Assembly: GCA_009991595.1 (NCBI GenBank)
Contig: JAACVK010000022.1
Coordinates: forward strand, 62,001 to 126,000
Source of the DNA: a bacterium
GTDB lineage: Bacteria > Bdellovibrionota > UBA2428
Reading direction: 5' to 3'
DNA length: 64,000 nt
Shown here: in pieces, positions 35,176 to 45,355 of the stretch
Layout of the letters: each line of letters begins with the position of its first letter
How positions within the stretch are numbered: the first letter of the stretch is position 1
Position numbers and translations under genes: made by a program
Notes under the pieces: generated by a model
The model's database searches: none
The model's input: only the letters and a program-made list of their open reading frames with translations
What the model was told of the DNA's origin: nothing

Positions 35176-36162
35176 TTAGAGATTATCGATTCTTAGAGCC
35201 TGGTGTCCAGCATTTGTGCTGAGATTTTTAAAATAAGAAAATGCGTCGATTGGGCCTTTTCCGGGAATTTTGATTTTCAAAATTTGAGCAAATTTATCAG
35301 AACATTTTAAAAGACATTTTTTTTCAAATAAAACAATTTCGCCCGCGCGAACATTGGAATCTTTGTGTTCCGACTGCTGGGCCTCTAGGAAAATTACAAA
35401 AGGTGGGTTTTTAAGAAGTGTTGCTGCGTTAAATACGCACGCGCGAACATTGGGCCAGGCGTTGAAAGCCCGAGTTCTATTTATAAATTCTGAAGCCTTC
35501 CAGGTCGAGGAAAAGTTTCCTTCCTCTTTATCGATCTTTTCGGCGAAGGTAACTTTGGTAGAATTTTGGGGCGTTCCGTCAATTTTCTGACGTAATTTTA
35601 GGTCTTTTAAAAATGGAATTAGAAGCTCTTTGCCCATTTTAGAGAGTCTAGAGGATAATTCGACGGCTCCTTCGCCTGTGCGAATATCGGTTTTAATTTC
35701 TGAGACAACATCTCCAGCATCTAGCTCCAAGACCATCTTTTGTAAGCTCACACCGGTTTTTAGATCTCCGGCTTCAATGGAACGTTGTATGGGGGCTGCC
35801 CCTCTCCAGCGAGGAAGAAGGCTAGCGTGAACATTCACAGCACCAAAGCGAGCAAGTTTTAGAAGCTCTTCTGGGAAAATTCTGCCGTAGGCTGTTACCA
35901 CAAACAGATCTGGCTTTTCTTCGTTAATAAAATCCATAAGAGTTGAATAATCTTCACAAAGAGGTTTTTTGATCGAACGAGGAGAGAAGACCCGAATGTT
36001 TTGATCCAACGCCCATTGTTTTACTGGAGAAGGAGAAACTTGTTGTTTTCGCCCCCGAGCCTTGTCGGGCTGGCTTACAACGGCCAAGAGCTCAGCTGCC
36101 TGGTGGCAAGCTTCTGCTGAGGGGATTGCAAAATCTGGAGTGCCAAAAAAAATTATTCGCAC
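35176..36162 (-). CDS. fmt: methionyl-tRNA formyltransferase
   Basis: MRIIFFGTPDFAIPS, VNVHASLLPRWRGAAPIQRSI. Confidence 0.96.
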   Translation of the reverse strand: MRIIFFGTPDFAIPSAEACHQAAELLAVVSQPDKARGRKQQVSPSPVKQWALDQNIRVFSPRSIKKPLCEDYSTLMDFINEEKPDLFVVTAYGRIFPEELLKLARFGAVNVHASLLPRWRGAAPIQRSIEAGDLKTGVSLQKMVLELDAGDVVSEIKTDIRTGEGAVELSSRLSKMGKELLIPFLKDLKLRQKIDGTPQNSTKVTFAEKIDKEEGNFSSTWKASEFINRTRAFNAWPNVRACVFNAATLLKNPPFVIFLEAQQSEHKDSNVRAGEIVLFEKKCLLKCSDKFAQILKIKIPGKGPIDAFSYFKNLSTNAGHQALRIDNL

Positions 36163-36171
36163 GGGCGAAGA

Positions 36172-36711
36172 TTACTCCTCTTTTTGAAGTTTGTTGTATT
36201 TGGCCAATATCAAGGATCTCTGCATTGCAGGAAGGTGATCTATAAAAAGGACGCCGTTGAGATGGTCGATTTCATGTTGAAGAGCAATGGCGCGAAGTCC
36301 GTCTGCTTCCATTTCGTATTCGTCACCTGTTTCATCTTGGTATCGAATGGTGATCTCTGCTGCGCGATCAACCATTCCATATACACCAGGAATGCTAAGG
36401 CAGCCTTCTTCGTATTCGGTTTCACCGGCTTTGCTCAAGATTTCCGGGTTAATGTAAACTTCGGCTTCTTCCAGAATTTTATCTTCATTTTCTTCGTCAT
36501 CACCTTGGGCTTCGATATTGGCAACATCTAGAACAAGTATTCGTTTGGTAATGGCCACCTGAACTGCTGCTAAACCTATGCCTTTGGCATCACGCATTGT
36601 TTGGACCATGTTCTCCACAGTCTTTTTTAGTTCTTTATCAAAGTCAGTAACGGCGTCACTTTTCTGACGAAGAACTGTATCAGGGTGTTTAACAATTTCT
36701 AATACTGCCAT
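36172..36711 (-). CDS. def: peptide deformylase
   Basis: GIGLAAVQV, EEGCLSIPGVYG, LQHEIDHLNGVLFIDHL. Confidence 0.97.
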   Translation of the reverse strand: MAVLEIVKHPDTVLRQKSDAVTDFDKELKKTVENMVQTMRDAKGIGLAAVQVAITKRILVLDVANIEAQGDDEENEDKILEEAEVYINPEILSKAGETEYEEGCLSIPGVYGMVDRAAEITIRYQDETGDEYEMEADGLRAIALQHEIDHLNGVLFIDHLPAMQRSLILAKYNKLQKEE

Positions 36712-36718
36712 GACAGTT

Positions 36719-37651
36719 CTATTTAATCGCTGTGCCTATTCTTGCAACCCGTTCTTTGTCGAAAGGAGTCTTAAATATGGAAACGATGAAATGGTAGGTG
36801 GCTTCGAAGAAGGGCCTTTGCATTTGCCAGCCTTCCAGAGGCACGCTTAGCCATATCCCGATGGCTCTTCCCATAATTTCAGGTCTTTCCACAAAACCGA
36901 AGAAACGGCCATCTTGGCTATCATCTCTATTGTCACCCATCACAAAATAATTTCCATCAGGCACCGTAAAAGAGCAGATGTGGTTGATTTTATAGAACTT
37001 TAGCTCATCGCTGAGGTTGTCTGATTGAAAAGGAGCACAGGGTTTGCCGAGTTGAGCCTCCAAGCCGGCCTTTCCTTCTGCGAGATAACCGAGAGCCCTT
37101 CCGTAGCGTTGCATGAGGTGTTCTTCGTATCTAGCCCCAGGAATCTTTTCCTTTAAAACATAGTTTCCATCCCAAAAATCAAAGGCTGGAATCTTCTCAA
37201 TGTATTCTTTTGCGACAGGAATTTGTTCATAGGCTTTGTCGTTTAAAAAAGGCACTCCTCCGCGAACTTCAATCACATCGCCAGGCACTCCTATGATTCG
37301 TTTAATATAAAAAGCGCCATGCATTGGTCCTGGCCCTGGGAAGCGAAACACGATTACGTCGCCTCTCTTGGGGTCGGAGACTTTAAGGAGACTCTTTTTC
37401 GTGAAGGGAATACGGATGTCATATCCGGATTTAGAAACAAAAAGATGATCGCCAATTAATAAGGTCGGCTTCATGGAACCAGATGGAATCTTGAAAGGCT
37501 CCACGACGGCCCAACGAACAAACAAAATTAGGGCTAAAAGCCAGTAAAAGCTACTCGAGCTTTCCTTCTTCTTTCCGAATAAAAGCCGCTTGAAAAAAGA
37601 GCCAAGATTTTTGATAGGATTCGTGTTGCTGGAAGGGTTTTTATCAGCCAT
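36719..37651 (-). CDS. lepB: signal peptidase I
   Basis: FKIPSGSMKPTLLIGDHLFVSK, KRGDVIVFRFP, YIKRIIGVPGD, VMGDNRDDSQDGRFFG. Confidence 0.96.
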   Translation of the reverse strand: MADKNPSSNTNPIKNLGSFFKRLLFGKKKESSSSFYWLLALILFVRWAVVEPFKIPSGSMKPTLLIGDHLFVSKSGYDIRIPFTKKSLLKVSDPKRGDVIVFRFPGPGPMHGAFYIKRIIGVPGDVIEVRGGVPFLNDKAYEQIPVAKEYIEKIPAFDFWDGNYVLKEKIPGARYEEHLMQRYGRALGYLAEGKAGLEAQLGKPCAPFQSDNLSDELKFYKINHICSFTVPDGNYFVMGDNRDDSQDGRFFGFVERPEIMGRAIGIWLSVPLEGWQMQRPFFEATYHFIVSIFKTPFDKERVARIGTAIK

Positions 37652-37672
37652 TTTCAGCTACAATAGCAGATA

Positions 37673-38788
37673 GTGTTTCGGTTGGGAATTTTATCTAAGT
37701 ATATCGTTGAGGAGCTTCTCAAAATTCTATTTCCCGTTTGGTTTGGGCTAAGTTTTCTATTTTTTATAATGGAATGGCTCACTCAAGTCTTTAGAACTCC
37801 AGCTCCAGCGCTCATCGTGTTTAAACTTTATGGAGCTAAGATTCCTGTTTATCTGCAGCTAGTTTTTCCTGCTGCAGTGCTTATTAGTTGTTTGATCGTA
37901 TTGGGTGCAATGAATCGCCATTTGGAGGTCGTAGCTCTCCAGGCAATGGGGCATAGAAGACGCTCAATTATCTTCCCTCTGTTTTTTGCAATTATTTTGG
38001 CCAGCGCTCCCTACTTTTTCGTAGCAACCTATTTAGCACCAGTTGGATTGCGGGCTCATTATACAATTCTTGATGAAGATGTATTTCATCGACCTTCGCG
38101 ATTTTCGCAGTTTCGACAAGAAAAAATTTGGTATCGGAACCAAGACATTCTCTACAATGTAGGATTTTTTGATCTTGATAAAAGCGAACTCTATGACGTG
38201 ACGCTTTATACGTTTGATGATGATTTTCATGTAGCTCAAACCTTGTATGCGCAACGAGCCGTTTGGCGAGATTTAAGTGATGAAAATCCCGGTTTGGATG
38301 GATACTGGAACCTTGAAGAGGGTGTTATCACCTTGACCGACAAGAGGCTTGATGTGCCGGTGATGCAAAAGTTTAAAAGAAGAAGTTCACGATTGATTGA
38401 GGGGCCCAAGAACCTAAGACAGTTTGAGTTTAATGCAGATACGATGACTCAAATTCAACTCGCCCAAAATATAAAAAAATATAAAAAATTAGGAATAAAT
38501 ACCGCAGAATGGGAGGCAACTTTTCATAAACGTTTAAGTTTTATGCTCATCTCGTTTGTCTTTGTTTTGTTGGCGCTGCCTAAGGCGTTGAAGTTCAACC
38601 GAGGAGGTAGTCCCATTTGGGACATTTTATTAGCGGTAGTTGTGTGCTTTGTTTATTGGATTATATTTAGTTGGGCCATTAACTTAGGTGAGCAATCAAA
38701 GATTCATCCGGCTGTCTCGGCCTGGATGCCCTCGGTTTTGTTTTTGTTGGCCATTACCTTCTATAATAGAAGAGCCGCCAAGGCTTAA
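37673..38788 (+). CDS. LptF/LptG family (YjgP/YjgQ) permease
   Basis: N-terminal ILSKYIVEELLKILF, multi-TM, central soluble domain and C-terminal TMs. Confidence 0.85.
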   Translation: MFRLGILSKYIVEELLKILFPVWFGLSFLFFIMEWLTQVFRTPAPALIVFKLYGAKIPVYLQLVFPAAVLISCLIVLGAMNRHLEVVALQAMGHRRRSIIFPLFFAIILASAPYFFVATYLAPVGLRAHYTILDEDVFHRPSRFSQFRQEKIWYRNQDILYNVGFFDLDKSELYDVTLYTFDDDFHVAQTLYAQRAVWRDLSDENPGLDGYWNLEEGVITLTDKRLDVPVMQKFKRRSSRLIEGPKNLRQFEFNADTMTQIQLAQNIKKYKKLGINTAEWEATFHKRLSFMLISFVFVLLALPKALKFNRGGSPIWDILLAVVVCFVYWIIFSWAINLGEQSKIHPAVSAWMPSVLFLLAITFYNRRAAKA

Positions 38789-38849
38789 AAGGGCTCAAAG
38801 GTTCTAAAAAAATGACAAAGGGGCCATATTTGTCTAGTTTAAAGGGAGA

Positions 38850-39569
38850 ATGGCCACGTCTAAAAATTCTGGTTCCTGCACTCCAAAAGACTGTCGTGAT
38901 TGCGAGACTCGACATGCCAGCGCGCTTGGTGGTTTGAATGAGGAAGCTCTCGCTATTCTTGATAAGGGCAAGAGCGCTGTTTCAGTTGCTAAAGGAGAAA
39001 TTTTATTTAGAGTTGGCGACCTTGCCACAGGCTTATATTGTGTGGGCAAAGGCCTGATTAAAACCGAAGTGGAGGGAGCCTTGGGTGAGAGTAGAATTTT
39101 AAACATCTCTTCCCCCGGCGATTTCGTTGGCTACACATCTGTTTTCAATGGCGGGCACCAAAACTCAACTGCCTCGGCAAGCGAAGATAGTGAACTTTGT
39201 TTTATTCCTAGTGAAGCGTTAGAAGAGTTAATTTCTAAGCACCCAGAATTCGCCCGGTCTTTGCTTACCAAAATAGTTCATGATGTTAAGCGTGCTCAAA
39301 AGCGTCTTTTGGATCACGAAAAGAATGCCTTTCAAAGAGTGGCAGAGTCAGTGCTTTTTTTGGTTGGTAGATTTCCCAATCATAATTGGACGCGTAAAGA
39401 AATTGCCGATTGGGCGGGAACCGCTACAGAAACAGCCATTCGAGTTTTGTCTGAGTTTGCCTCTGAAGGATGGCTTCGTTTAGAGGGTAGAAAGATTTTC
39501 ATAGAAAATCGAGAGCAGCTTTTGAAACTTGCAGGCGTGAGTCCAGGGCAGAAATCTAGTTTAGATTAA
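38850..39569 (+). CDS. Crp/Fnr family transcriptional regulator, FNR-like
   Basis: cNMP-binding-like fold GEILFRVGDLATGLYCVGKGLIK, C-terminal HTH WAGTATETAIRVLSEFASEGWL, N-terminal Cys cluster. Confidence 0.9.
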   Translation: MATSKNSGSCTPKDCRDCETRHASALGGLNEEALAILDKGKSAVSVAKGEILFRVGDLATGLYCVGKGLIKTEVEGALGESRILNISSPGDFVGYTSVFNGGHQNSTASASEDSELCFIPSEALEELISKHPEFARSLLTKIVHDVKRAQKRLLDHEKNAFQRVAESVLFLVGRFPNHNWTRKEIADWAGTATETAIRVLSEFASEGWLRLEGRKIFIENREQLLKLAGVSPGQKSSLD

Positions 39570-41667
39570 ACTGTTGATTTAAAGCCGGTGGACGAGGGGG
39601 AGCTGTGTTTGCAGCTCCAGTGCTGGTAGGCGCTGCTCCACTAGACCCTCTATCACTAGAGCCTGGGTTTTGAAGATTGTTTGGATTGAAGGCAATGCTT
39701 CCATTGTAACTACCATTACCTTCTCCCGTTCCAGCGGTGAAGGTTGCATCGCGCCTTGGGTCACGACCAAAGAGTTCCATTTGAGTTAATCTAGAGGCAT
39801 CCCATTTTGATCGGTCATATTGATTTTGAGTGTTTAAATTAACCAATCCATTTGCACCATAGGCTTTGCCGTTTTTGGAGTAGTCAGCCATTTTGTCTGC
39901 AAAGGCATTGTAGGCATCCATAGAGGCTTGCCATTGCTGTTCATAGTCAGCCCAAACTTTCGATCCAGTGTTGGCGTCAGATCCCGGTCCAAAGTCTAAG
40001 TTTTGCATAAGACGTTTCTGTTCGGCAAGCGGAGCGCGTAAGGCGCGCGCATAAGAGGAATAGACGTATTCTCTAGTGTCGTCGAACGCTGCACCAGGAT
40101 CGCCTTGAACTTCACCATATAGAACGGGTTTACTCGGGTCATCAGGGTCTGGGGCTCTTCTGAATGTTTTTGTTCTTCCGTAGCACCATTTATCTCGTTC
40201 AAGGCAGGGAATAATTTTTTGTGTGTCCTCAGCAAGCTCTTGATCGTATTTATCGTTTCTTTGTTGAGCAACCTGTCGTGCTTCATCATAGAGCTGGGAA
40301 ATTTGATTTGTAGGCACTACAGCTTTTAATTGATCCAGATCGATAGAGGTTACAGTCGTTGTTGCTGTTGTGTCCCAATCATCTAGTTCCTCACCATTTG
40401 ATGCTCTCTTTTTCCGAAAGCCAGCGCTCTTCATTAAGCTCTCTACAGTATTGTCGGTGACGCCTCGGCTGGAAGCTAAATTTCTAAGATTGTTTTCAAA
40501 TGCGTTCGGATCAGGCGCCGTGCTTCCGGATGAGGGGCATGGGCTATACTGCTTAGTCGCAGGGTCAAAAGGAGCCAGTGTTGGTTTGCCATTGTCATCA
40601 ATACAGAATTGTTCATTAGCCAAAAGAGATTTCTCCGCAATTCGTTCAGCGAGTTTCTGATCTTGATCTTTGTCTCCCATAGAGTTTGAAACGAGAGAGT
40701 TAAACTCAGTGGTTTCATCACGGCCACCAAACTCTTGTGTTCTAACGCCAGCGAGTCTAGCTGCTCTGAGTGTTTTCCATGCGCGATCAGCATAATCTCT
40801 TTTTTGCTGTTCAAGCCAAGAGTATTCTGAGCGGAGCAAATCTATGTTCGGCGACTGTTGAATGGTGACTTGTTCTCCGTTTTGAGTCGTTGTAACAAAG
40901 ACTCCACCGTCTTGTTCGCTAATGCTTCTGTTTACACCAACCGCTTGTGCTGCTTGTTGGGAGTCTTGACTGAATTCCTTTAAGGTTGCATCACTGATAA
41001 CTTGAGTTGCGTAGTCAGCGCCGGCCTTTTCTGATTCTTTTTTAGCGTCGTCAGTTAACTCGTAAGCTCTGTGAGTGTTGATTGTATCTGGAGTGCCATC
41101 TTTATCTGTATCAATCATATTAGCACCGTGGGCAGCTCCCTTATCGACAAGAACGGGAGATAGGTTCATACATTTAATAGATTGTCCGTTGGGACCCTTC
41201 TGAACTTGAAAACCGTCTTTACATCCATTGCTTTCTTGGTCGCCAAAGCCGGTGTTGTCAGCAATAGCCTTCTGTCTTTCTGTTTCTGATCCGTTGTTCC
41301 CACCAGTGGCTACCTTATCAAGTCGCCCCTCTAGTCCGTTGGCCGGACCTGCGTGGTAGGTTGTTCCGGCGTAGTCATCGTGCATTTCTAAAATATTACT
41401 AAAGCGCCCTGCCCCGCCTATCCCCGAAGATTCGCGCCCTTTTCTGAATTCGTTGGCTTGTCGGGCAACATCGGCATCGAGTTGTTCGAGAGCTTTAACT
41501 TCGTCGGCGCTCATCCCTTTAACTTCGGCAGCATCTTCATCAACACCCTCAGAGGTTTTGTCGAAACCGTTGGATTGGGCAAAGCCGCTTTGGCCCGCTA
41601 GTAGCAGGATCAATGCCCAGAAATAGTGTCCCGGATAGTGTATTGATTTGGCCAGATAACCCCTCAT
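39556..41667 (-). CDS. large secreted low-complexity protein of unknown function
   Basis: 703 aa, N-terminal hydrophobic signal, Asp/Gln/Asn-rich, DTDKDGTPDT calcium-binding-like motif, Pro/Ser/Thr-rich C-terminus. Confidence 0.75.
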   Translation of the reverse strand: MRGYLAKSIHYPGHYFWALILLLAGQSGFAQSNGFDKTSEGVDEDAAEVKGMSADEVKALEQLDADVARQANEFRKGRESSGIGGAGRFSNILEMHDDYAGTTYHAGPANGLEGRLDKVATGGNNGSETERQKAIADNTGFGDQESNGCKDGFQVQKGPNGQSIKCMNLSPVLVDKGAAHGANMIDTDKDGTPDTINTHRAYELTDDAKKESEKAGADYATQVISDATLKEFSQDSQQAAQAVGVNRSISEQDGGVFVTTTQNGEQVTIQQSPNIDLLRSEYSWLEQQKRDYADRAWKTLRAARLAGVRTQEFGGRDETTEFNSLVSNSMGDKDQDQKLAERIAEKSLLANEQFCIDDNGKPTLAPFDPATKQYSPCPSSGSTAPDPNAFENNLRNLASSRGVTDNTVESLMKSAGFRKKRASNGEELDDWDTTATTTVTSIDLDQLKAVVPTNQISQLYDEARQVAQQRNDKYDQELAEDTQKIIPCLERDKWCYGRTKTFRRAPDPDDPSKPVLYGEVQGDPGAAFDDTREYVYSSYARALRAPLAEQKRLMQNLDFGPGSDANTGSKVWADYEQQWQASMDAYNAFADKMADYSKNGKAYGANGLVNLNTQNQYDRSKWDASRLTQMELFGRDPRRDATFTAGTGEGNGSYNGSIAFNPNNLQNPGSSDRGSSGAAPTSTGAANTAPPRPPALNQQFNLN

Positions 41668-41801
41668 AATTATAAGTATAACTCAATAAGACGCGGCGCA
41701 TAATAAAGCTTTTATGAAGCCTTAAGGGCTTAATTTTTTTAAGAAAAATGCCTCCTTAACTTGTTTTTCTTAACAGACTCTTGTTAGAACAGAGGGGATT
41801 T

Positions 41802-42761
41802 ATGAAAAAATGCGCAGTGGGGGTCGATCTCGGGGGAACCAACATCCGAGCTGTTTTAGCCGATGATGACGGAAAAATGGGGCCTCGCCTGCACGAAGAA
41901 ACTTGCGCTGAAAAGGGCCCTGAACACGTTGCCAACAAAATTGCTGATCTTGTTCAACAGCTAGTGGCTCAAGCTGCTAATACTTGTGAGATTGTTGGTA
42001 TCGGAATTGGAAGCCCCGGTCCTTTATCAAGAAAACGAAAAATGATTTTTCAAACTCCTAATTTACCAGGATTTGAAAACTACCCGCTTGGCCAACGAGT
42101 CGAAGACATGTGTGGAATTCCTGTTAGCTTAGATAACGATGGCAACTGCGCGGCTCATGGCGAACACATGTTTGGCGTGGCTCGCGGAGTTAAAGAATTT
42201 TTCATGCTGACGATTGGAACTGGAATTGGTGGAGGAATTTTTTCAAAAGATAAAATGATTCACGGAAAGTCCGATGGAGCGGCCGAAATTGGTCACCTCT
42301 GTTTATACCCAGGTGGAATAAAGTGTAATTGCGGTAGAACCGGTTGCTTTGAGCAATATTGTTCTGCAACGGCCATTGAGCGACGTGCAGCAAAAGCTTT
42401 AAACAAGAAAACAACTGTTCCAGAACTTTTTTGGGCTCACGAAGCAGGGAATCAAGATGCCTCTAAATGTCTTGAAGAAGTTGCCCAAGATTTTTCGATA
42501 GGCTTGGGCTCTTTGATAAATCTATTAGAGCCTGAAATGATCGTTATGGGCGGTGGCGCCTTTTCAACAGGTGGGGGGCCATTAATTCCAATGATTACTG
42601 AAAGACTGGTTGGCCAAGCTTTTCCTAGCTCTTTGGCGGACTTAAAAATTGTGTCTGGAAAGTTGCGTGGCAATAGTGGTGTGCTCGGAGCTGCGGCTTT
42701 GGCCTTTAAGCAACGAGCAAAGCTAGAAGAGCCATTGATTGCAAGTCAAAGCGTTCGATAG
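41802..42761 (+). CDS. ROK family sugar kinase (glucokinase-like)
   Basis: GVDLGGTNIRAVL, TIGTGIGGGIF, HLCLYPGGIKCNCGRTGCFEQYCSATAI (ROK CXCGXXGCXE). Confidence 0.93.
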   Translation: MKKCAVGVDLGGTNIRAVLADDDGKMGPRLHEETCAEKGPEHVANKIADLVQQLVAQAANTCEIVGIGIGSPGPLSRKRKMIFQTPNLPGFENYPLGQRVEDMCGIPVSLDNDGNCAAHGEHMFGVARGVKEFFMLTIGTGIGGGIFSKDKMIHGKSDGAAEIGHLCLYPGGIKCNCGRTGCFEQYCSATAIERRAAKALNKKTTVPELFWAHEAGNQDASKCLEEVAQDFSIGLGSLINLLEPEMIVMGGGAFSTGGGPLIPMITERLVGQAFPSSLADLKIVSGKLRGNSGVLGAAALAFKQRAKLEEPLIASQSVR

Positions 42762-42762
42762 A

Positions 42763-43261
42763 ATGAAGCGTCCCGAATTCATAAAACATTATTCAGAAAT
42801 TCAAGATAAAGACACCGCCACTTATCCAAACAGTAAAGAACTGCTGAGCATTGGCTCAGCTTTTGGAAAAAGCTTTGGCCTTCAGCGTCTTGGTATTCAC
42901 CATGAATTGCTTCCACCAGGGAGAAGAACCTCTTGGCCACATGCGGAGAGCTTAGAGGAAGAGTTTGTTTACGTTATCGAGGGAAATCCTCAAGCTTGGA
43001 TTGATCGAAAGCTTTATGATTTAAGCCCAGGAGATGGAGTTGGTTTTCCTGCAGGCACAGGTATTGCTCATTGCTTTGTCAACAACTCTCAATCAGCCGT
43101 TCGTTTGTTGGTGGTTGGAGAAAGTTTTAAAAAAGAAAACAACGTGCTTCTACCCTATGCATCCTGAGCGCAATGAATTGGCGAAAAAAGAAGGTTGGTT
43201 TTGGGAAGGACATCCTAAAAATTCAATCGGCGCTGACGGTCACGAGCCCAAGAATTCTTAA
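42763..43261 (+). pseudogene. cupin-domain protein interrupted by an apparent frameshift near 43147
   Basis: Frame 1 (to 43167) encodes the cupin; its natural C-terminus FYPMHPERNELAKKEGWFWEGHPKNS continues in frame 2 (to 43261). Confidence 0.7.
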
Positions 43262-45354
43262 AGCATTTGCATGGGGTCAACGTCGACGATTAGACGAGTT
43301 CTGTATTTGCGCTCTAGTCTTTGAGTTTGCCAGGTGTTGAAGACCCAGTGAAGAGCGTGGGTGAGAAGCACGTTGTTTTTAGTTTTTAAAAGAATTTGAT
43401 AGCGGTAACGATTTCTAACTTTAAAAATAGGTGATGGGGTTGGTCCCAATACGGTAAAGCCTTGAGAGCTGGCGCGCATAAGAGCAAGACCAACGGTCTC
43501 TGCGGCTTGAGCAACCTCGTCTTCTTGCAAGCCATCAAAACGCAACATTACTAGAGAGGCTTCTGGTGGATAATTTAGTAGTGCACGAGTTTCCATTTCA
43601 TTGTCCATAAACTCTTCGAGATCTTTGAGCGTTTTTTGCCTCTGAAGAAAGGTAAAGACAGGATGATCTGGAGAAAACGTTTGAATAAAGACTTGTCCGG
43701 GTTCTTTGGCTCTTCCCGCACGACCTGAAACTTGAAGAAGTAACTGCAAAGTGCGTTCTTGCGCTCTGAAGTCCGGAACACTTAGGCCCATTTCTGCTAA
43801 TAGCACTCCAACGAGTGTAACGTTAGGGAAGTCGTGACCTTTGGCGACCATCTGTGTTCCTATCAGAATGTCCGCTTCACCGCATGCAAACTGTTCGATG
43901 ATTCTTTCTAATTCTCCAGCCTTTGTGGCTGAATCCCTATCAAGTCTTAAGACTCTTGCTTTAGGGAACAAAGTGTCGAGGGCTTTTTCAATGGCTTGAG
44001 TTCCGATGCCCATAGAAGTGTAGCTATCGGTAGCGCTACAGCTTTGGCAATTTTTAGGAGTGGGAGTTTCAAATCCGCAGTAGTGGCAAAGAAGTTTTGT
44101 GTTGTGCGGAGTGAGCTTAATTTGGCAACTAGGACATTCTGGTTGCTCTCCGCAACTTTTGCACAAGATGTAGCTGCCAAGACCGCGCCTGTTTAAAAAG
44201 AGAATGCTTTGTTTGCCCATCTTTAAGTTGTCAAAAAGTGCTTCTTCAAGAGGAGGGCTGATGAAGAAGGTTTCTTTGGAAATCGGCTTGCTAAATTCTT
44301 GATCGTTATCGGTTGGAGGGGCCTCAGAGGGGTTTAAGTTTTTTTGAGCTTGAAAAGTTTTTAAATCAACGATGTTGAGTTCAGGAAGAGCTGCGTCGGT
44401 CACGGCTCGTTTTTCTAAAAGGTGAACAACACACTTTTCAGCCTTTACGCTGTGGTGAGCCTCTAGAGAAGGTGTTGCGGAACCTAAAACTACTTTTGCG
44501 TTATAGAGTTTAGAAAGCTCTTCGACACAGGTTTTAGTGTTGTATCGTAGGCGTTCTTCTTGCTTGTAGGAAGAGTCGTGTTCTTCGTCGACTATGATAA
44601 AGCCAAGGTTCTCTAGTGGAGCAAAAAGTGCGCTTCTTGGTCCCAAAGCAATTCTTTTTTTGCCTTCAAAAATATCGAGCCAGCTTTTTCGTAGAGCAGT
44701 TGGTTTTTGAGCACTATGGAAAACGGCCACTTCTTTTGGGAAACGTCGTTCAAATCGTGAACAAAGCAAAGGGGTAAGGGCAATTTCAGGAACTAGAATG
44801 AGGGCTGTTTTATTTTGCTTTAGTGCTTCTTCAATCAAATGAAGATAGACTTCGGTCTTCCCGGAGCCTGTTACACCCCAAAGTAAGTGCTTGTTTTGAT
44901 CAGACTTTAAAATATTTTCATAGGCACTTTGTTGTTCGGAGTTTAAGGCAAGAGCCACGTCACTTTCTCGAGGCCGCTTTTCTTCTCTTTTCTTTTTTAA
45001 GGTGCGATCAGTTCCCTTTCGGATGGCGGCAGGGAGGGCCGCTTCGCAGACCTCTCCCAAGGGGTAGAAGTATTCTTGGGAAAGTTTTTCTAAAAATAAC
45101 TTTCTGTTTGGAGAAATAACAGGTTGCTCAATTTTAATGGCATCCAACATTTTTAACTTTTTTATATCAATGTCGGTTTTGTCTGAAAGGGACCAAACAA
45201 CACCCCAAGTCTTTTTCCCGCGAAACTTTAGATCGACTAACGAGCCTTCTCGAATGCTTTCGTGGAGTTCTGCTGGGACAACGTAATCAAAAAGCATGTC
45301 GTGTGGGTAGATTGGAATTGGAATGGCCACACGAGCAAACAACATTGGAGGCAC
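43258..45354 (-). CDS. priA: primosomal replication protein N' (PriA helicase)
   Basis: LLWGVTGSGKTEVYL, DEEHDSSYKQEERLRYN, CKSCGEQPECPSC zinc motifs, GTQMVAKGHDFPNVTLVGV. Confidence 0.96.
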   Translation of the reverse strand: MPPMLFARVAIPIPIYPHDMLFDYVVPAELHESIREGSLVDLKFRGKKTWGVVWSLSDKTDIDIKKLKMLDAIKIEQPVISPNRKLFLEKLSQEYFYPLGEVCEAALPAAIRKGTDRTLKKKREEKRPRESDVALALNSEQQSAYENILKSDQNKHLLWGVTGSGKTEVYLHLIEEALKQNKTALILVPEIALTPLLCSRFERRFPKEVAVFHSAQKPTALRKSWLDIFEGKKRIALGPRSALFAPLENLGFIIVDEEHDSSYKQEERLRYNTKTCVEELSKLYNAKVVLGSATPSLEAHHSVKAEKCVVHLLEKRAVTDAALPELNIVDLKTFQAQKNLNPSEAPPTDNDQEFSKPISKETFFISPPLEEALFDNLKMGKQSILFLNRRGLGSYILCKSCGEQPECPSCQIKLTPHNTKLLCHYCGFETPTPKNCQSCSATDSYTSMGIGTQAIEKALDTLFPKARVLRLDRDSATKAGELERIIEQFACGEADILIGTQMVAKGHDFPNVTLVGVLLAEMGLSVPDFRAQERTLQLLLQVSGRAGRAKEPGQVFIQTFSPDHPVFTFLQRQKTLKDLEEFMDNEMETRALLNYPPEASLVMLRFDGLQEDEVAQAAETVGLALMRASSQGFTVLGPTPSPIFKVRNRYRYQILLKTKNNVLLTHALHWVFNTWQTQRLERKYRTRLIVDVDPMQML

Positions 45355-45355
45355 T

